Shown here in pieces: positions 47,837 to 59,480 of a DNA stretch of 64,000 nucleotides (the stretch's first letter is position 1; each line of letters starts with the position of its first letter). The stretch lies in the NCBI GenBank assembly GCA_040437565.1, contig JBDOQK010000021.1, forward strand, positions 434,001 through 498,000, given 5' to 3'. The DNA is from Albugo candida (taxonomy: Eukaryota > Oomycota > Peronosporomycetes > Albuginales). The position numbers and the translations under genes are program-made. Below the pieces are notes generated by a model. That model worked only from the letters and a program-made list of their open reading frames with translations. It ran no database searches and was not told the origin of the DNA.

Positions 47837-48945
47837 CTTCAGTGGGGTCGAAATGATCTGTCCGTTGTTTATTTGAGGACTTGACTGACGTGATCTTAAT
47901 GCATCAAGAAGAGAATGCTTCGAATTTCTTACCAACCAGCAAATAATATTCCACAGATTCCTAATGAAGCTTGGTACGTGACGATGGAACGGGTACAGCA
48001 CCGCGTGTGGCCATTAACACCTTAACGTGATGTTTCTAAACAGTATGTGTGTAAAAGCGCCAAATACCGGACCACAATGTGTGTAACGTTGGAACAAGCG
48101 CGACACATATGTAAACGAATACGTGAAGTGTAAGAAGCCGTCTCGTGACAAGGAAGCTGCTGAGTAAATAACCAGCAATCATTCCTCCTGGTTGAGAAGC
48201 TCCTTGAGACAAGCACCGTCAAGGAGATAGTTTGACTAGACATACGATCATGCCTACTGTGAGTCACAGCATCGCTGTAAGTATCTTATTACTTAGGCGT
48301 GTTCTGCAACCTTTGGATAATTTCGCAATGATCGATAAATCCCAAGATAGACACCTAGACCAGGATCTCTTGGGGCTATAAAAGCTTGAAGTGAATAACC
48401 GAGGTAGATTCTGCTTCTAGCGATAAGAAAGTGTTCTCTTTTTGACAAATTAATGTCATGCTTGATCAGCGTACATATTTTACAATCAGGTAATCATTTC
48501 TTGGTGTTATCCCTCGTAAAACGCCACATGAGGCACGAATGTAGTGCAATTGGTATTTGTATGAGAAATGTACTGGGTGTTCCTCAGTCGTGCGTTATGT
48601 CATGCCAAAGTTATATTAAAAAAAAAATTGCATCTGATTAAGTAGCCGTAACATTTGACTGATACACTTGAAGTATTCCAACTTGAGAGACAGTAAAGCC
48701 TTCAGTGTATATACTGTTGAGATGTCAGTTCTCTCTGCTGTGCCACGATTTACTTTTTCTTTAGGACACTGATTATGAGATAATACTGGATAACACTTCC
48801 GTCCATTGCTTGTGCAACTCCACTGAAGCAATCAATTCATGAAAGGCCACGAATATTCTCTGACTCGTATCTATTACGTAACTTCGTTGAGTTTCTCCAG
48901 AATCAGTCGAGATTATCCGCTTTTTCTTAAGGATGTTTATATCCT
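47837..48945. repeat. Continuation of the duplicated block (B2)
   Basis: Direct repeat of 32040-33235. Here it joins block A2 without interruption. Confidence 0.65.
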
Positions 48946-49606
48946 CACAACAAAAAATTGATATTCCCACAATTTTCTAAATTACATTTTTTTTCACAAA
49001 TCACATTTCTGTGTGGCCGTCACGCGAGTGCTCCACGAAGCTGCAGTTGCTGCTTCTGATTCATCTTTGGTAATCTTCAGGTGATGTAGGCGACTCATTA
49101 TGTGGCTGAATTGCTGCGTTTTCATCGACGTATCTATACATACCCCGCATACACAAAAGAGGATTAGCTATATATTGAGACGCTGGAAAGTTCAATCAAA
49201 ATCAGAATCGGTATGTAGCTCATTTGTGATACAAGGCCTCGACAGTGATATTCACTGTACGCAACCGACGCAAAAATTATGGCTCAAATGAATAATTTGG
49301 AAGCCACGCGAGTTGAAATCCTTACTAAGAGCATATAACGCCAGCGATGGGAATCGGCAAAAAGCAAAACATCGTCACTCGAACAAATAATCAGCTTTTG
49401 AATATTGAGACTATGGAAAGTTTTATCAGAATCGGAATCGGTGTAGCTCATTTCTGACACCACATAATGATGTAATTCGAATAAAAAACAGGAATCGTTA
49501 TGCAGCCATCACCTTCTCTGTGACCAGCCTATAGACTTCATAAATTTATAGTATATTGGCTTCTGTTTGGTTTGAATGAATATAGCAGAATGAATAAATT
49601 CAGTTA

Positions 49607-50259
49607 CGGGAATCGTTATTCAGCCCCCATGTGGCCTCTAATTGGTCTGAAAAAGTGAAACGGAAAAAATGAAAAGCATATGAATCACATTGTTATCTCC
49701 TGCAACTTCAATTTACTTTTAGGCTTGTTGACATCTAGAATGGGCTATCCTTGCGCCCATGCTTTTGGTCACCAAGTAATGCTGCTGTCTTTAATGATTT
49801 GATCAGCTTTGGGGTGGCTGGTACAGCTAATGCCAATTCGAATTGAGGCTGAGACGATGCCAATTGGAACTGAGAAAGCAGTGAAGAGAATTACTGATGA
49901 GTATGAGGATTCTTGCAATCATCGTAAGCGTGTGCAGTAAGACTATATTTTGTCCATCCCATAGACAGAAACTCGCGATCCTGCGCATGTGCGCACGCGT
50001 GGTAGGCCATCGAGCTCAGCGCTGCGACTTCCATCGAAGTTTGATCATGTCACTTCTGCTTCGGATGCTCTTTTGTATAGCCGGAGATGTCGGAAATACC
50101 AAAAGACAGGCCAAAATGCCACAACCTGCCGTCAAGAAGCAACAGCACTAACAACACCAGCAGCAGTAGATCTAGATATAGACCTAGATTAAGTCAGACC
50201 AACCTGAGGCCACCATTTCCATTAATTTAAGGAGGATGAGGGCTAAATAACGATTCCCG
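49607..50259 (+). mobile_element. MULE-derived non-autonomous element, plus orientation
   Basis: Ends with the inverted repeat CGGGAATCGTTATT...GTGGCCTC...TTGGTCTGA. Inside, the plus strand encodes the C-terminus of a Mutator/FAR1-like transposase: RTRGRPSSSALRLPSKFD followed by CRRCRKYQKTGQNATTC, a zinc knuckle (49989-50150). The rest of the transposase is gone. Confidence 0.6.
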
Positions 50260-50266
50260 TAATTTA

Positions 50267-51156
50267 ATTTTCGGAATCCTTATTCAGCACTCACCTTTTC
50301 TTTGATCAGCACTCAGCCTCCATAACTTAATGAGGATAAATAAAAATAAATGACGGAAATTGTTATTATCAGCCCCAACCCCTCATAAATCTATGAAAAT
50401 TTTGGCTTCTGATCGGTCTGAATAAAGGCAACGGAATGAGAACAATCAAATGGAAAAACTTCTGTTTTTGCATGCAAATTTTGTACTACTTATTCTAAGT
50501 CTGTATCTAAATGTACTGCTGCAAGTATTGCTGGTGCTGTTGGTGCTGGTGTTGCTTGTCGACGGCAGGTTCTTGCATTGTGACTTGTCTTTTGGCATTT
50601 CCGACATCTCCGGCGATGCAAAAGAGCATCCGAGCAGAAGTGACATGTTCAAACTTCGATGGAAGTCGCAGCGCTGAGCTCGATAGCCTACCACGCGTGC
50701 GCACTTGCGCAGGATTGCGAATTTCTGTCTATGGGACGGACAAAATATAGTCTTACTGCACACGCTTACGATGATTGCAAGAATCCTCACACTCATCAGT
50801 AATTCTCTTCACTGCTTTTTCAATTCCAATTGGCATGGTCCCAGCCTCAATATGAACTGGCATTGGCTGTACCAGCCACAACTGCTGATCAGAATCATTA
50901 ACAGACAACGAAAAGCATGGGCGTAAGAATAGCCCGTTGAAGATGTCAACAAGCCTACTGGTAAATTGAAGTTGCCGGAGACAACAGTGTCATTTATATA
51001 TTTTTTATTTATTCCCTTGCATCTATTCGGACCAATAAGAGGCTACACTTGCCATTAATTTGTGGAGGGTGGGGGCTGAACAACGATTCCCGTATTAATT
51101 TATGGAGGCTTTGTGCTGATGAAATGAAAGGTGAGTGCTGAATTATTAATAACGAT
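50267..51156. mobile_element. Second nested layer around the inverted MULE-derived element
   Basis: CGGAATCCTTATTCAGCACTCACC at about 50272 matches the reverse complement of GGTGAGTGCTGAATTATTAATAACG near 51131-51154. Encloses the element at 50354-51092. Confidence 0.45.
50354..51092 (-). mobile_element. MULE-derived non-autonomous element, minus orientation
   Basis: Same ends as 49607-50259 (CGGAAATTGTTATTATCAGCCCC and the inverted right end to GATTCCCG). It holds the same transposase C-terminus on the minus strand (50507-50796: RTRGRLSSSALRLPSKFE and a knuckle remnant). The two elements therefore form an inverted pair about 250 bp apart. Confidence 0.6.
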
Positions 51157-51180
51157 TATTTTTTATTTGATTTAGGGGTG

Positions 51181-51621
51181 CGTTAAAATTCCCTCAGTTT
51201 GACATGATTGGCTAATTTTCGAGACGTTTCGACATGATTAGCTAATTCCGGAGACTGAGAATTCAACCTTATCGACTGCGAAAGAGGCTATCATTCTCAC
51301 CCGGAAACTATCTTCAAAGACCGAGTTTGAAGACCATAAGTTTCTTGTGTCATGGATGACCCGTACACAGTGAAATACTAGGTCTCAGTTTGCAGAATAG
51401 AATATTTTTGTGTTATCAACAAACTGTGAACTACGAAATAGTCTAACAACAATGAGCTACGCGAACAAACGCGAACGCTAACTGAACGCAAGACTGAGCG
51501 CCAAATAGTTCGCGTCGAAAAGTAGCTGTTAATGCTATCATTCTGTCCCTAATCTAGGCGAACGTTAGCACTATGCAAGCATAAAATTAGCCAATCATAT
51601 CAAACTGAGGGGGTTTTAACG
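51181..51621. mobile_element. 441-bp MITE with ~38-bp terminal inverted repeats
   Basis: CGTTAAAATTCCCTCAGTTTG at the left end matches the reverse complement of the right end with few changes, and the match continues through GATTGGCTAATTTT. No coding potential inside. A target-site duplication is not clear. Confidence 0.8.
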
Positions 51622-51853
51622 GTTTCTTTATTTTTTCTGTTATATTTCTTTAAACCAATCAAAGGCCACTAAAATATTCATAAATGGAGGCTGGTGGCTG
51701 ATAATAGAAAAGGTGGTGGATGAATAGCGATTCCCTAAAAGAAACGTATTTGAAAAGTTGTTGAGATATCAATTTCAAGAGTATGATATCCCCACAACTT
51801 TTGTTTTATTTACATTATTATTTTGAATTTTGAACTACATCATGCCTACTTGA

Positions 51854-51861
51854 ATTATTAC
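51854..51861. repeat. Possible 8-bp target-site duplication, left
   Basis: ATTATTAC; the partner at 53083-53090 is ATTATTAT (7 of 8 identical). Confidence 0.5.
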
Positions 51862-53082
51862 GGCCACTGCTAAATGTACACCCCCCTTTGCTATTTGTAC
51901 ATCCCCGTGATTAATAGCCAATCAGAAGCTATTTAAAATTTTCTCGCGTCGTGGAACTGTTTGCACGAGTAAATAATTGTTTCACTATAAGTAGCAAGGT
52001 CGAGACCATGAAGAAATAAAACAAAAAAAAACAGAATTAAAACTAAACACTAGTTACTTCGGCGAAGTCATACTCTTTCTCTTCCGATCTGTTCTGCACA
52101 AATTCAGCTTTTTTGCTGAATGTGAAGCGTTTGATGTCGCAAATATGATCTTTTGTCTTATTTCAGAAGCGATCAATTGCTTCCTGCTAAAAAAGCAGAG
52201 GTGTAGCATTTATAGAAAGAGTCTTGAGCACACACAAATTCTATATAAATGCGATTAATTATAATAGAGAGTACATCGGTGGCTTTATGTACAAAAAAGC
52301 CTATGTCACAGCAAGCCAAGTCATCTAGTGCAGAAGCGAACTTCATTGATTCATTTAAGCGGCAACACTATAGATACAAAAACGAACGGATGAAACGTAG
52401 CTTGAATCTTTTGCCCGAAGATGTTTCTTCCAGAAAAAAGCGGTAAATCTGTCTGAATGACTCGTATACACTCAAAAGAATGAAATCAACCTATATAACA
52501 CAGAAGCATGTACCGAATCCAGCAGCTAGGAGAAATGTGCCACGTCAAAATATTGTTTCAATCAAAAAGCCTTCAGCCTAGCCGTGAAAGATAATTTGTC
52601 GCAGACTCCTCGAAGCAGACATACTGATCAATAACTCCAGATGTGGCTGTATGAGAACAAGATCTTGGCTAAGATGCCACCTGATTGGAGGCGAGTGCAA
52701 GCATAGTGTATGATGCTCAAAAGAAAAGGCCTTCGTGATAGATCAAAGCATTCAGCAATGCTGGATGGCTTGAACAGTGTCAAGATTATGTAAAGAGACA
52801 CAAGAAGGTCTATCGAGGTGTTTCTGACAATGATTAGAAAAAGTAGGAGGTGCCGTATCCTTAAAGTGATAAGTGTCGTGTACAAGTTAAGCTCATTGTT
52901 AAATGTGTGTGAGAAGGCGCAACATCAGTACTGAAGTGACGAATCTGTTCGTAACAGATTCGTAACAGGGGGAAACTACGCGTCCGAACAGTTTCGCGAT
53001 GCGAGGAAGTCTTCCAGGCTTTTATTGGCTATGAATCAGGGGGCTGTACAAACAGCAGTGGGGGGTAAATATAGCAGTGGCC
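51862..53082. mobile_element. 1.22-kb DNA transposon with ~110-bp terminal inverted repeats
   Basis: Starts GGCCACTGCTAAATGTACA and ends with the inverse (…CAGTGGCC). The inverted match extends about 110 bases. An imperfect 8-bp direct repeat flanks it, which suits hAT or Mutator-like elements. Inside is a 65-codon basic frame (52249-52446) ending SSRKKR, and further protein-like but broken sequence to about 52890 that I cannot assign. Probably a non-autonomous or internally deleted element. Confidence 0.75.
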
Positions 53083-53090
53083 ATTATTAT
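53083..53090. repeat. Possible 8-bp target-site duplication, right
   Basis: ATTATTAT; see the left partner at 51854-51861. Confidence 0.5.
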
Positions 53091-54399
53091 TCCCACTGCG
53101 TTTTTGCAAAATAAATTTTTTGCAATTTTAACTCGTAGAAGTCATTTATGTCTAATCATAGTAATGTAGAAACCTTCAACTGAGCTAATCACGCGTCATT
53201 AATAGACGATTCATCATGACTTTATTGAGCTATAATGTGTCGTAAAGACACAACAATTAAGGCCGGAAATAAAATGTATTATGAAAAAATTCTGTGAAGG
53301 TAAACTATCTAGTTATTGAAGTTTGTCCTGGATCTGAGCTAGCCAAAGTTCGTTCTTCATTGGTGGCGCGGTACTACTAAATTGCATCTACCTGAGGTAA
53401 TTTTCATCTGAACGGCATGCCGATGATTACTTTTTACTACTATAGAGAGTCAGAGTAGAATGTTTCAAATGGAAAATGTTCAATGTATTAGCCGATCACA
53501 GTTGAGAACGCATGTGTACTAGCCAATCATAAATTGAAGTTGTGGGAGCAATAATCTGGAGTGTGTTTGGTTGTGATTGGTTAAAATGTAATGTTATTTA
53601 TTCATTTTTCAAAGCAAAACATTGTGCGAGTAAAAATCCAAATAGGCATTATGTAATTAAAAAAAAACCTTGTGGGATATCAACACCCTTTATTTAGCGC
53701 TAAAGCTCAAGTGAACGCGCTTAAAGTCAGCAAATGATAGTTCTAAAACATAATCTACCAATCGCAGTAATTCAAAAACTAATGCTTTTTAAATGACGAG
53801 AACTCCCTACCGCATGGAAAAAGAGATATAGACGATTAGCTGTGTACTAAGGAGATACTGCATTCTTCAATCAGGTTAATCGTCATAAAAGTAAGATTTC
53901 TACGAAATGGTACATCGGGCAATGCTGATAAGTACTCGTGTGGTATTAATGGCATTCTCTTTGAGTTTTGATGCTTTGCAGTAAGGGTCTATATCTTCTC
54001 AGTTCGCAGAGCGATTCAATTTCTATACAGGACACCTTAACATCATGAAAGATACTGGAAACAAGCTCGATGCACAATTCGAGGTTGATTCAGTTCTACA
54101 GGACAAGAAAAAGCGATAGTGTGCACACGGTCTCATAATGTGAAATAATGGACCAAGGTCACCATAGGCAGCGTGCATCATTACGCGATAAAATATTGTA
54201 TGGTAGCCTACAAGTAGTATACGTTATTGATCATGTGAGGGTTCAATTATCGTCTCAATCTTGGCAAAGAAACAAATTTCACTGATCAAAAAGTCATATT
54301 TTAAAACAATGACAATGAAATCTATCAAAAATCGTTGCTGCAGAATCTATGCAGGAATTGCAATCATGTTCGTTAAAATTATGCTTGGCATTGGGAACA
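53091..54399. other. AT-rich stretch without a gene
   Basis: No frame over 60 codons and no recognisable repeat apart from the TTGTGGGATATCAA motif at 53670-53683. Confidence 0.5.
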
Positions 54400-55330
54400 T
54401 TCGCCAACAGTAAGCCCACCGTTGACAGCAAGAACAGTAGTACTTCTCCTTGCTATTGACTCTACTAGGCATCGAAGCATCTCGGGGGATGTCTTGCTGT
54501 ATTCCTCACCAAGTATGGTAGCCATTTCTTCGACCTTTTTGGCATGTTGCGGTTTTGGGTGACATCTTTGAGATTCTTACACAGGTTTTCGTTGGGATTG
54601 AGATCAGGGCTTTGGGCAGGACATTACAGCTTTGCAATCGACCAATTCTCACGCCAGGTCTTTGCTGCACTACTACGGTGGAGTGGCGCACAATTCTTCA
54701 TAAGCCTTAGGTCTTTCTTGTCTTCCTGGTCGTCCACCATGGTCCAAGTGCAGGGTCATAGACTAGTTTGACAAAGTCTGGTGGCAATACGATATTGGAA
54801 TCGCATGATGACCATTGGAAGAATCTTTTCGCCATCGAAAAGCACCCCAGATCATCAACGAGGACCGTTTCCTCTTAAATGTTGGCGCTAAATACTCATA
54901 AACAAAATTTTCATCCACGCGACACCACACAACAACCTGACCAGAATTCTTGCCAATCTTGATGATGGACTCATCGTTTCAAGCGACCTTCTTTCAGTCC
55001 TCTACTGTCCAATTTCTATATTTTCGAGCAAACCCCAGCTCTTAGCATTTTTCTTATCCGTCAAAAAGCCTTTGGTGGGAATGCGACCGTTGAAGCCCAT
55101 TTTCTGGAGGGCGCTACGGATTGTGCCTGGCGATGCCAGAGTATTCGCATTGTTCTCGATTCATGATAATGGTGCCCGCCGGTTTGCATCATAGTGCGCC
55201 TGATAGACCTTCTTGTCTTTTCTGAGAGCTTGGTTACGCCAGTTCTGTAGCACTGTCGAAATGGATGAGTAGGTGAAAACTGTTTGGGCGGTAAGTTCAC
55301 GCTGCCTGGTGCAATCCTATGTTGGTAGCT
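54400..55330 (-). pseudogene. Decayed Tc1/mariner-type transposase
   Basis: Minus-strand pieces in order: a basic helix-turn-helix-like part (KLSEKTRRSIRRTMMQ, about 55200-55240), YRNWTVEDWKKV near 54990-55025, SSLMIWGAF near 54835-54870, and CPAQSPDLNPNENL near 54580-54625 with the catalytic Glu of the family's D-D-E. The next part (KNLKDVTQN...) runs to about 54400. Frameshifts and stops separate the pieces. Terminal repeats were not found. A short TTCTTTATG tandem array lies just beyond its 5' end (55417-55455). Confidence 0.75.
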
Positions 55331-55412
55331 TTCTCTTCAATGCTCAAACAACGTGTCTTCATAATTAACAAATGGTTTGATGTCGAAACCGCAAAGGAAG
55401 ATGGCTGGACGG

Positions 55413-55455
55413 TCTTCTTTATATTCTTTATGTTCTTTATGTTCTTTATCTTCTT
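55413..55455 (+). repeat. TTCTTTATG tandem repeat
   Basis: Four near-identical 9-11-bp units in a row. Confidence 0.7.
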
Positions 55456-55616
55456 AATTTTGATTTGGGTTTGAGAAACATAACTTTTACTTTTTGTAGC
55501 TTACGGTACGCTTCAATATTCCTGATACCTAATTATCATATTTCGATTATTGATGGAACCAGGTATAGACACACAGTCCTTTTAGTATAGCCACACTTCC
55601 TAACTTTAACGAGAAC

Positions 55617-55775
55617 ACCGGTATCGTTTCACCCCCTAAATGGCCTAAATTGGATGGGAACCCGGTATCGTTACACCCCATAAAAAATCCCCTAAATTAA
55701 ATGGGAATCGGTATCGCCACACTCGCTAAATCAAAATCAAATGGAAACCGAGATCGCTACACCCCCTAAATTAAA
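55617..55775 (+). repeat. Four subterminal ~45-bp repeats inside the MULE end
   Basis: The phrase CGGTATCGTTACACCCC, with small changes, recurs about every 45 bases four times, each followed by TAAAT-rich sequence. Only the first overlaps the terminal inverted repeat. Arrays of this kind next to transposon ends usually bind the transposase. Confidence 0.65.
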
Positions 55776-57870
55776 TTACAGATTTCCTTTGTTAATTTTG
55801 GGCTGTGGACATGTGCGCCTGTTGTGACCTTCACGCTTGCAGGCCCACATCTTCGTTTTGGCAGTTTCTGCCCCTCTCTCTTAATGTACTCAAATAAGGG
55901 CAGATCTCGTTTGGTTCTCGTTGATCCTTTCAGCCGTCTACGTGAGGCCACTGTGGCAGGATCATTTACCCCTGGACATGGAAAAGATGCAAGGCGATTG
56001 AGATCCTGATCCTGCTCAAGGAGGCGCTGCCTGTGTGGAGGCAAAACCAAATAACGCTCTTGCGACTTTTTTCATAAAGTCCGAAAAAGCTTGTTTTTTC
56101 CTAACGAGGCATTGCAGGATGCAGTGTGGGCTGTACAGGCTTGTGAAGCCACCAGTGATCATGAAAATGAGCTTTATGCAAGGTAACCCCATCTTTTGCA
56201 GCTCTTTGATGGCATGAGAGCACGTTAATACTTTGGTTCTGGTGAACGTTCCATTGCACCTATCATTGTTCTCTATTGATGGTGCCTTTTGGTACTGCTT
56301 GAAAAACTGCAGAAAACAAATTATGGTAAGTACATACTTTGCCAGTACTGTACACAACTGTATGCATACACTAGTGTTACATACTTCATTCAATGCATAT
56401 TGTGAAATCTTTTTATTCACAATTGTCCAGAAGCTCCCATCAACGCGGGCGATAATGTGTGAACGATCGTATGCAACTTTTTGACTTACTCCTTGGCACT
56501 GCTTTTGAGCTGGGAGAACCAATTTCTCATAAACTGTTGCCAAATACTCTGTTGAAAATGCAATCCATTTCTTCAAGATTGCATGTTTGCCTTCAATGCG
56601 AGATGTAGCTGCATGACCAAAATGCTTTATTTTTCTGGTCAAAGCGAGAATGAATTTCTCCTTTTGCAGAATCCATGTGGATTGTAAATACGCATAGCCA
56701 GTCTCATTTGTAGCATCTTTGAGTATCACCCAATTCTCTTAGAATTCCTGGTCAGTGGCAGAGCAGTACAATCCGTACCACTTTTTAAAAAAACTGGTTC
56801 CAGTCTTCGTCTATTTGCAAAGTGCTTTTTAGCGTTTTCCAGGACATTCTTATCAATATGCCATATGCAAAGCAGATTCTTCGCTTCAGGTAGAACCCAT
56901 GATGTTGCAGCCATCAATGCCAATTCTCTGTCAGTGACAATGATAATCGGACCAGTGATTCTATCTTGGAAACCTATCCTCATTTGCCGAAGTGCCCAAA
57001 TGTAATCATCTTCTGATTCGTGTCGCAAGAAAACATAGCAAAGGGAATATGACTGGTTTGTGCATGCCAAACCCATGACATGGAGGAATGGCATTTGAAA
57101 CCTGGAGATTTTTTTATGCTCTTTGTTGATGTTGGGCACAGATTAATTGGAAAGCATTTTACTCACCTGTTGGTTTTGTATGTCGAATATGTTAGAAGAA
57201 CCTCTACCCGAATCAAATTCATTGTCGGTCGAGATGCAAAGCTTAGGTGCAATTGAGAGGCGCGTTAATTGACCTGATGAGGGGTCCCTATCAAGCTCAT
57301 GCCTAATGACACTTTCCTCTAGTGTGTTCATCAATGCTTTAAGAGGGCTATGACCAAGGAGAAACTCCGCTTGTTCACGTTTTCGAACATTGTGAATGTC
57401 TTTCCCGGTGGCAAGAAAAGAAGGACCAGACCGCTTCATTGTACTCAAAATTAACCGAGGAGGCTTTTGTGAAGTCCAGAATTTGCTGCCTCTACACCTG
57501 GTTCAATATCCTGGTTTTTGGGAATGATGCAAGATTCTCTGCTGCCCCATGATGTGATTTGCAACGACCACACTCACACGCCATTCTTGCACAGAATCGA
57601 ATTCAGTAAGCGCTGAATAGTGACTAGCCATGGCAACGTTAGAAGCCGCCGTGATGTTTGGCGGATCCTCGTGTCTTAGTTTCTGTGATGATCACCGTGG
57701 GCGCAAGCAAGCCACAACTTTCCAGTATTTCCGTACTTGTCGGCGTTTGTGCGGGCTTTCTTTGTGGAATAGTCGTCTTGCCAGGCAAAGGTTCGTACTG
57801 CCTCTTCTGCAATATCACAGGCCTCAAAGGTGTGTTCGGGGGTTGGCGCATGTGGCATACTGAGGACAGA
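55766..57870 (-). pseudogene. MULE transposase, frameshifted
   Basis: Minus-strand frames follow one another from 57858 to 55766. They show an N-terminal FAR1-like part (AVRTFAWQDDYSTKK...KLWLACAHGD, 57858-57690) and KDIHNVRKREQAE...HSPLKALMNTLEE (57143-57448). Next is the catalytic domain with PFLHVMGLA, SEDDYIWAL, IIVTDRELALM and NLLCIWHIDKN (56726-57139). A C-terminal part follows with HFGHAATSRIEGKHAILKKWI (about 56570-56640), and a tail with RRRLKGSTRTKRDLPLFEYI (55766-56050). The domain order is that of Mutator/FAR1-type transposases. At least three frame changes separate the parts; one at 56726-56729 is a 4-bp overlap. Some could be introns or sequencing errors, but the simplest reading is an inactive copy of moderate age. 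Confidence 0.75.
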
Positions 57871-57982
57871 GTGTATAAATTAGCGTACTTGTAGCAATTT
57901 ATGTAGATGTACAGCGATTTTGAAAATCGCTGTGTGTGACGATACCAGTGTTCTCATTTAAGTTCGGGTATGTGGCTATACC

Positions 57983-59480
57983 GAATCCCTTCTTTTCTGA
58001 ACTTTATGATATTGCAAGTATCCAAACCATGAATTTTTACCAAGTGCATTGAATAGAAGTTGCTAAGGAGACACAATTTTTTCTTAATTCTATAAAAATC
58101 AGCTTGTGGGTTCTATAGTAGCTCATATCGCATATCGTCTGGTGTAATTCTACATATTGAAAAATACAACGTTTGGCGCCGTTTAGATCGCGGGAACAAG
58201 CATACATGCCCTTTACCGAGTCTGTAGTAGGAGACGGAAGTGATCATTCAGAGTTATCTAATCAATAAGGAAATAGGAAAATTTCCCTTGTATACAAACT
58301 CAACCCCTTATCTTTTGAGTATTCTTCTTCATGATTATCATGTCCGTTGTAGCTGCCTTTTTTGTTTGATGTGACAATGAGAAATCTCTTCTCACGAGGA
58401 GGATAAACGCTAAAATGGCCGGGATGTAATACAAAACTGGATCTAGTACATGTTTGGCGCGCTATGAACGCTCTCTGATTTGTAGAACAAACTCGTAAGG
58501 AACGAGAAAAATTTTGTCACCGCCGTCATTTCCATGACATTTTTCCAGAGCCTTTTTGTAAGGTACTTTCTGAATCGCTGTTGTCCTTATCACGAAAGCT
58601 TGCTTTCTTTCGTGATGTTCCTCGACATTTTTCACAATCTTGAAGGATAAGCGATTTAAATGGTAGCAAAAAAAGGATTCGTGCCGCATCATTCATTACA
58701 AATCACACCATTATGTAGCGGATTATATTACTATCGCGAATGTGATATAGAGACGGTGTATTTGCAGTGAGCAGTCAAGAATATGCCAAAGATTATTATT
58801 TCATATAACCAAAGAAAGTGAATTATCCAATAGGGATATCATACATCATAAATGCAATCATCTCACCGCAATCGCCTGGCGGCATTGTAAGATTTTTCAC
58901 GACTGTAGTCGATAGACATCATCCACAATCCATGAACGTCGCACATGTTAAATCGATTTAAAGTTGTCGAAATAGGAAACCCATTTATCCAATCAAATTT
59001 GTACAATCTAGAAGCAGAGAAAGGTGCCGATTTCGGAATTACAGAAGCACTATGGGAAAATTCTGATTTTCATAAGTTTAAACGCACTCTATCTATGACG
59101 GAGATGACTCTTCCGTTATGAAGGAGACAATATAAGTCTCAATAAAATATTTGAATATGCTGAGGCGCTTATCCAATTATCAAGCTGTGGAGATCACATA
59201 CACCAAGCATCATCAGTGGTATATTTATAGTACAAGGACCACAATTTTGTTGTTGGAAATCGCATCTACTGAATATAGAGACGGTAAGTGAAACGATCTT
59301 CAATTGTGAAAGATCGTGATCTAGGAAAATGTAGTAGAAATTGAAAGGTCGGAGAGAAACGAAATAGAAAATAGTTCATCATGGGAGTTCCGAATATACC
59401 CTTTAACAACCATTCTTCAAGTGCCACCTTTTATGCGATTTTCAACAGGTTTATGAGCCCGACTACCAACTTTCAAAACA
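57983..59480. other. No recognisable gene; possible leader or LTR of the Copia element
   Basis: A 76-codon minus frame at 58462-58692 is rich in basic residues and has no motif. A perfect hairpin (TCACGAAAG...CTTTCGTGA) lies at 58589-58614. The right part may belong to the Copia element but no partner LTR is in view. Confidence 0.35.

Larger units (their letters stand above)
49490..51736. mobile_element. Outer member of a nested inverted-repeat family
   Basis: The left end (GGAATCGTTATGCAGCC and about 85 following bases to GGTTTGAA) matches the reverse complement of the right end (to GATTCCCT at about 51736). Inside lie two or three more elements with the same type of ends plus a distinct MITE. 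Confidence 0.55.
48958..53683. repeat. Possible outer inverted repeat bounding the nested cluster
   Basis: TTGATATTCCCACAA at 48958-48972, followed by T-rich sequence and ATTACAT, matches the reverse complement of TTGTGGGATATCAA at 53670-53683, which is preceded by ATGTAATT and an A-run. A third copy (TGATATCCCCACAAC) lies at 51784-51798. They may be ends of one or two larger, old DNA elements. Confidence 0.3.
55583..57982 (-). mobile_element. Mutator-like element (MULE) with ~50-bp terminal inverted repeats
   Basis: Left end 55583-55634 (TAGTATAGCCACAC...GAGAACACCGGTATCG) matches the reverse complement of 57933-57982 (CGGTATAGCCACATACCC...GAGAACACTGGTATCG). The element is 2.4 kb long and holds one transposase on the minus strand. 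An obvious 8-9-bp target-site duplication was not found. Confidence 0.75.
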
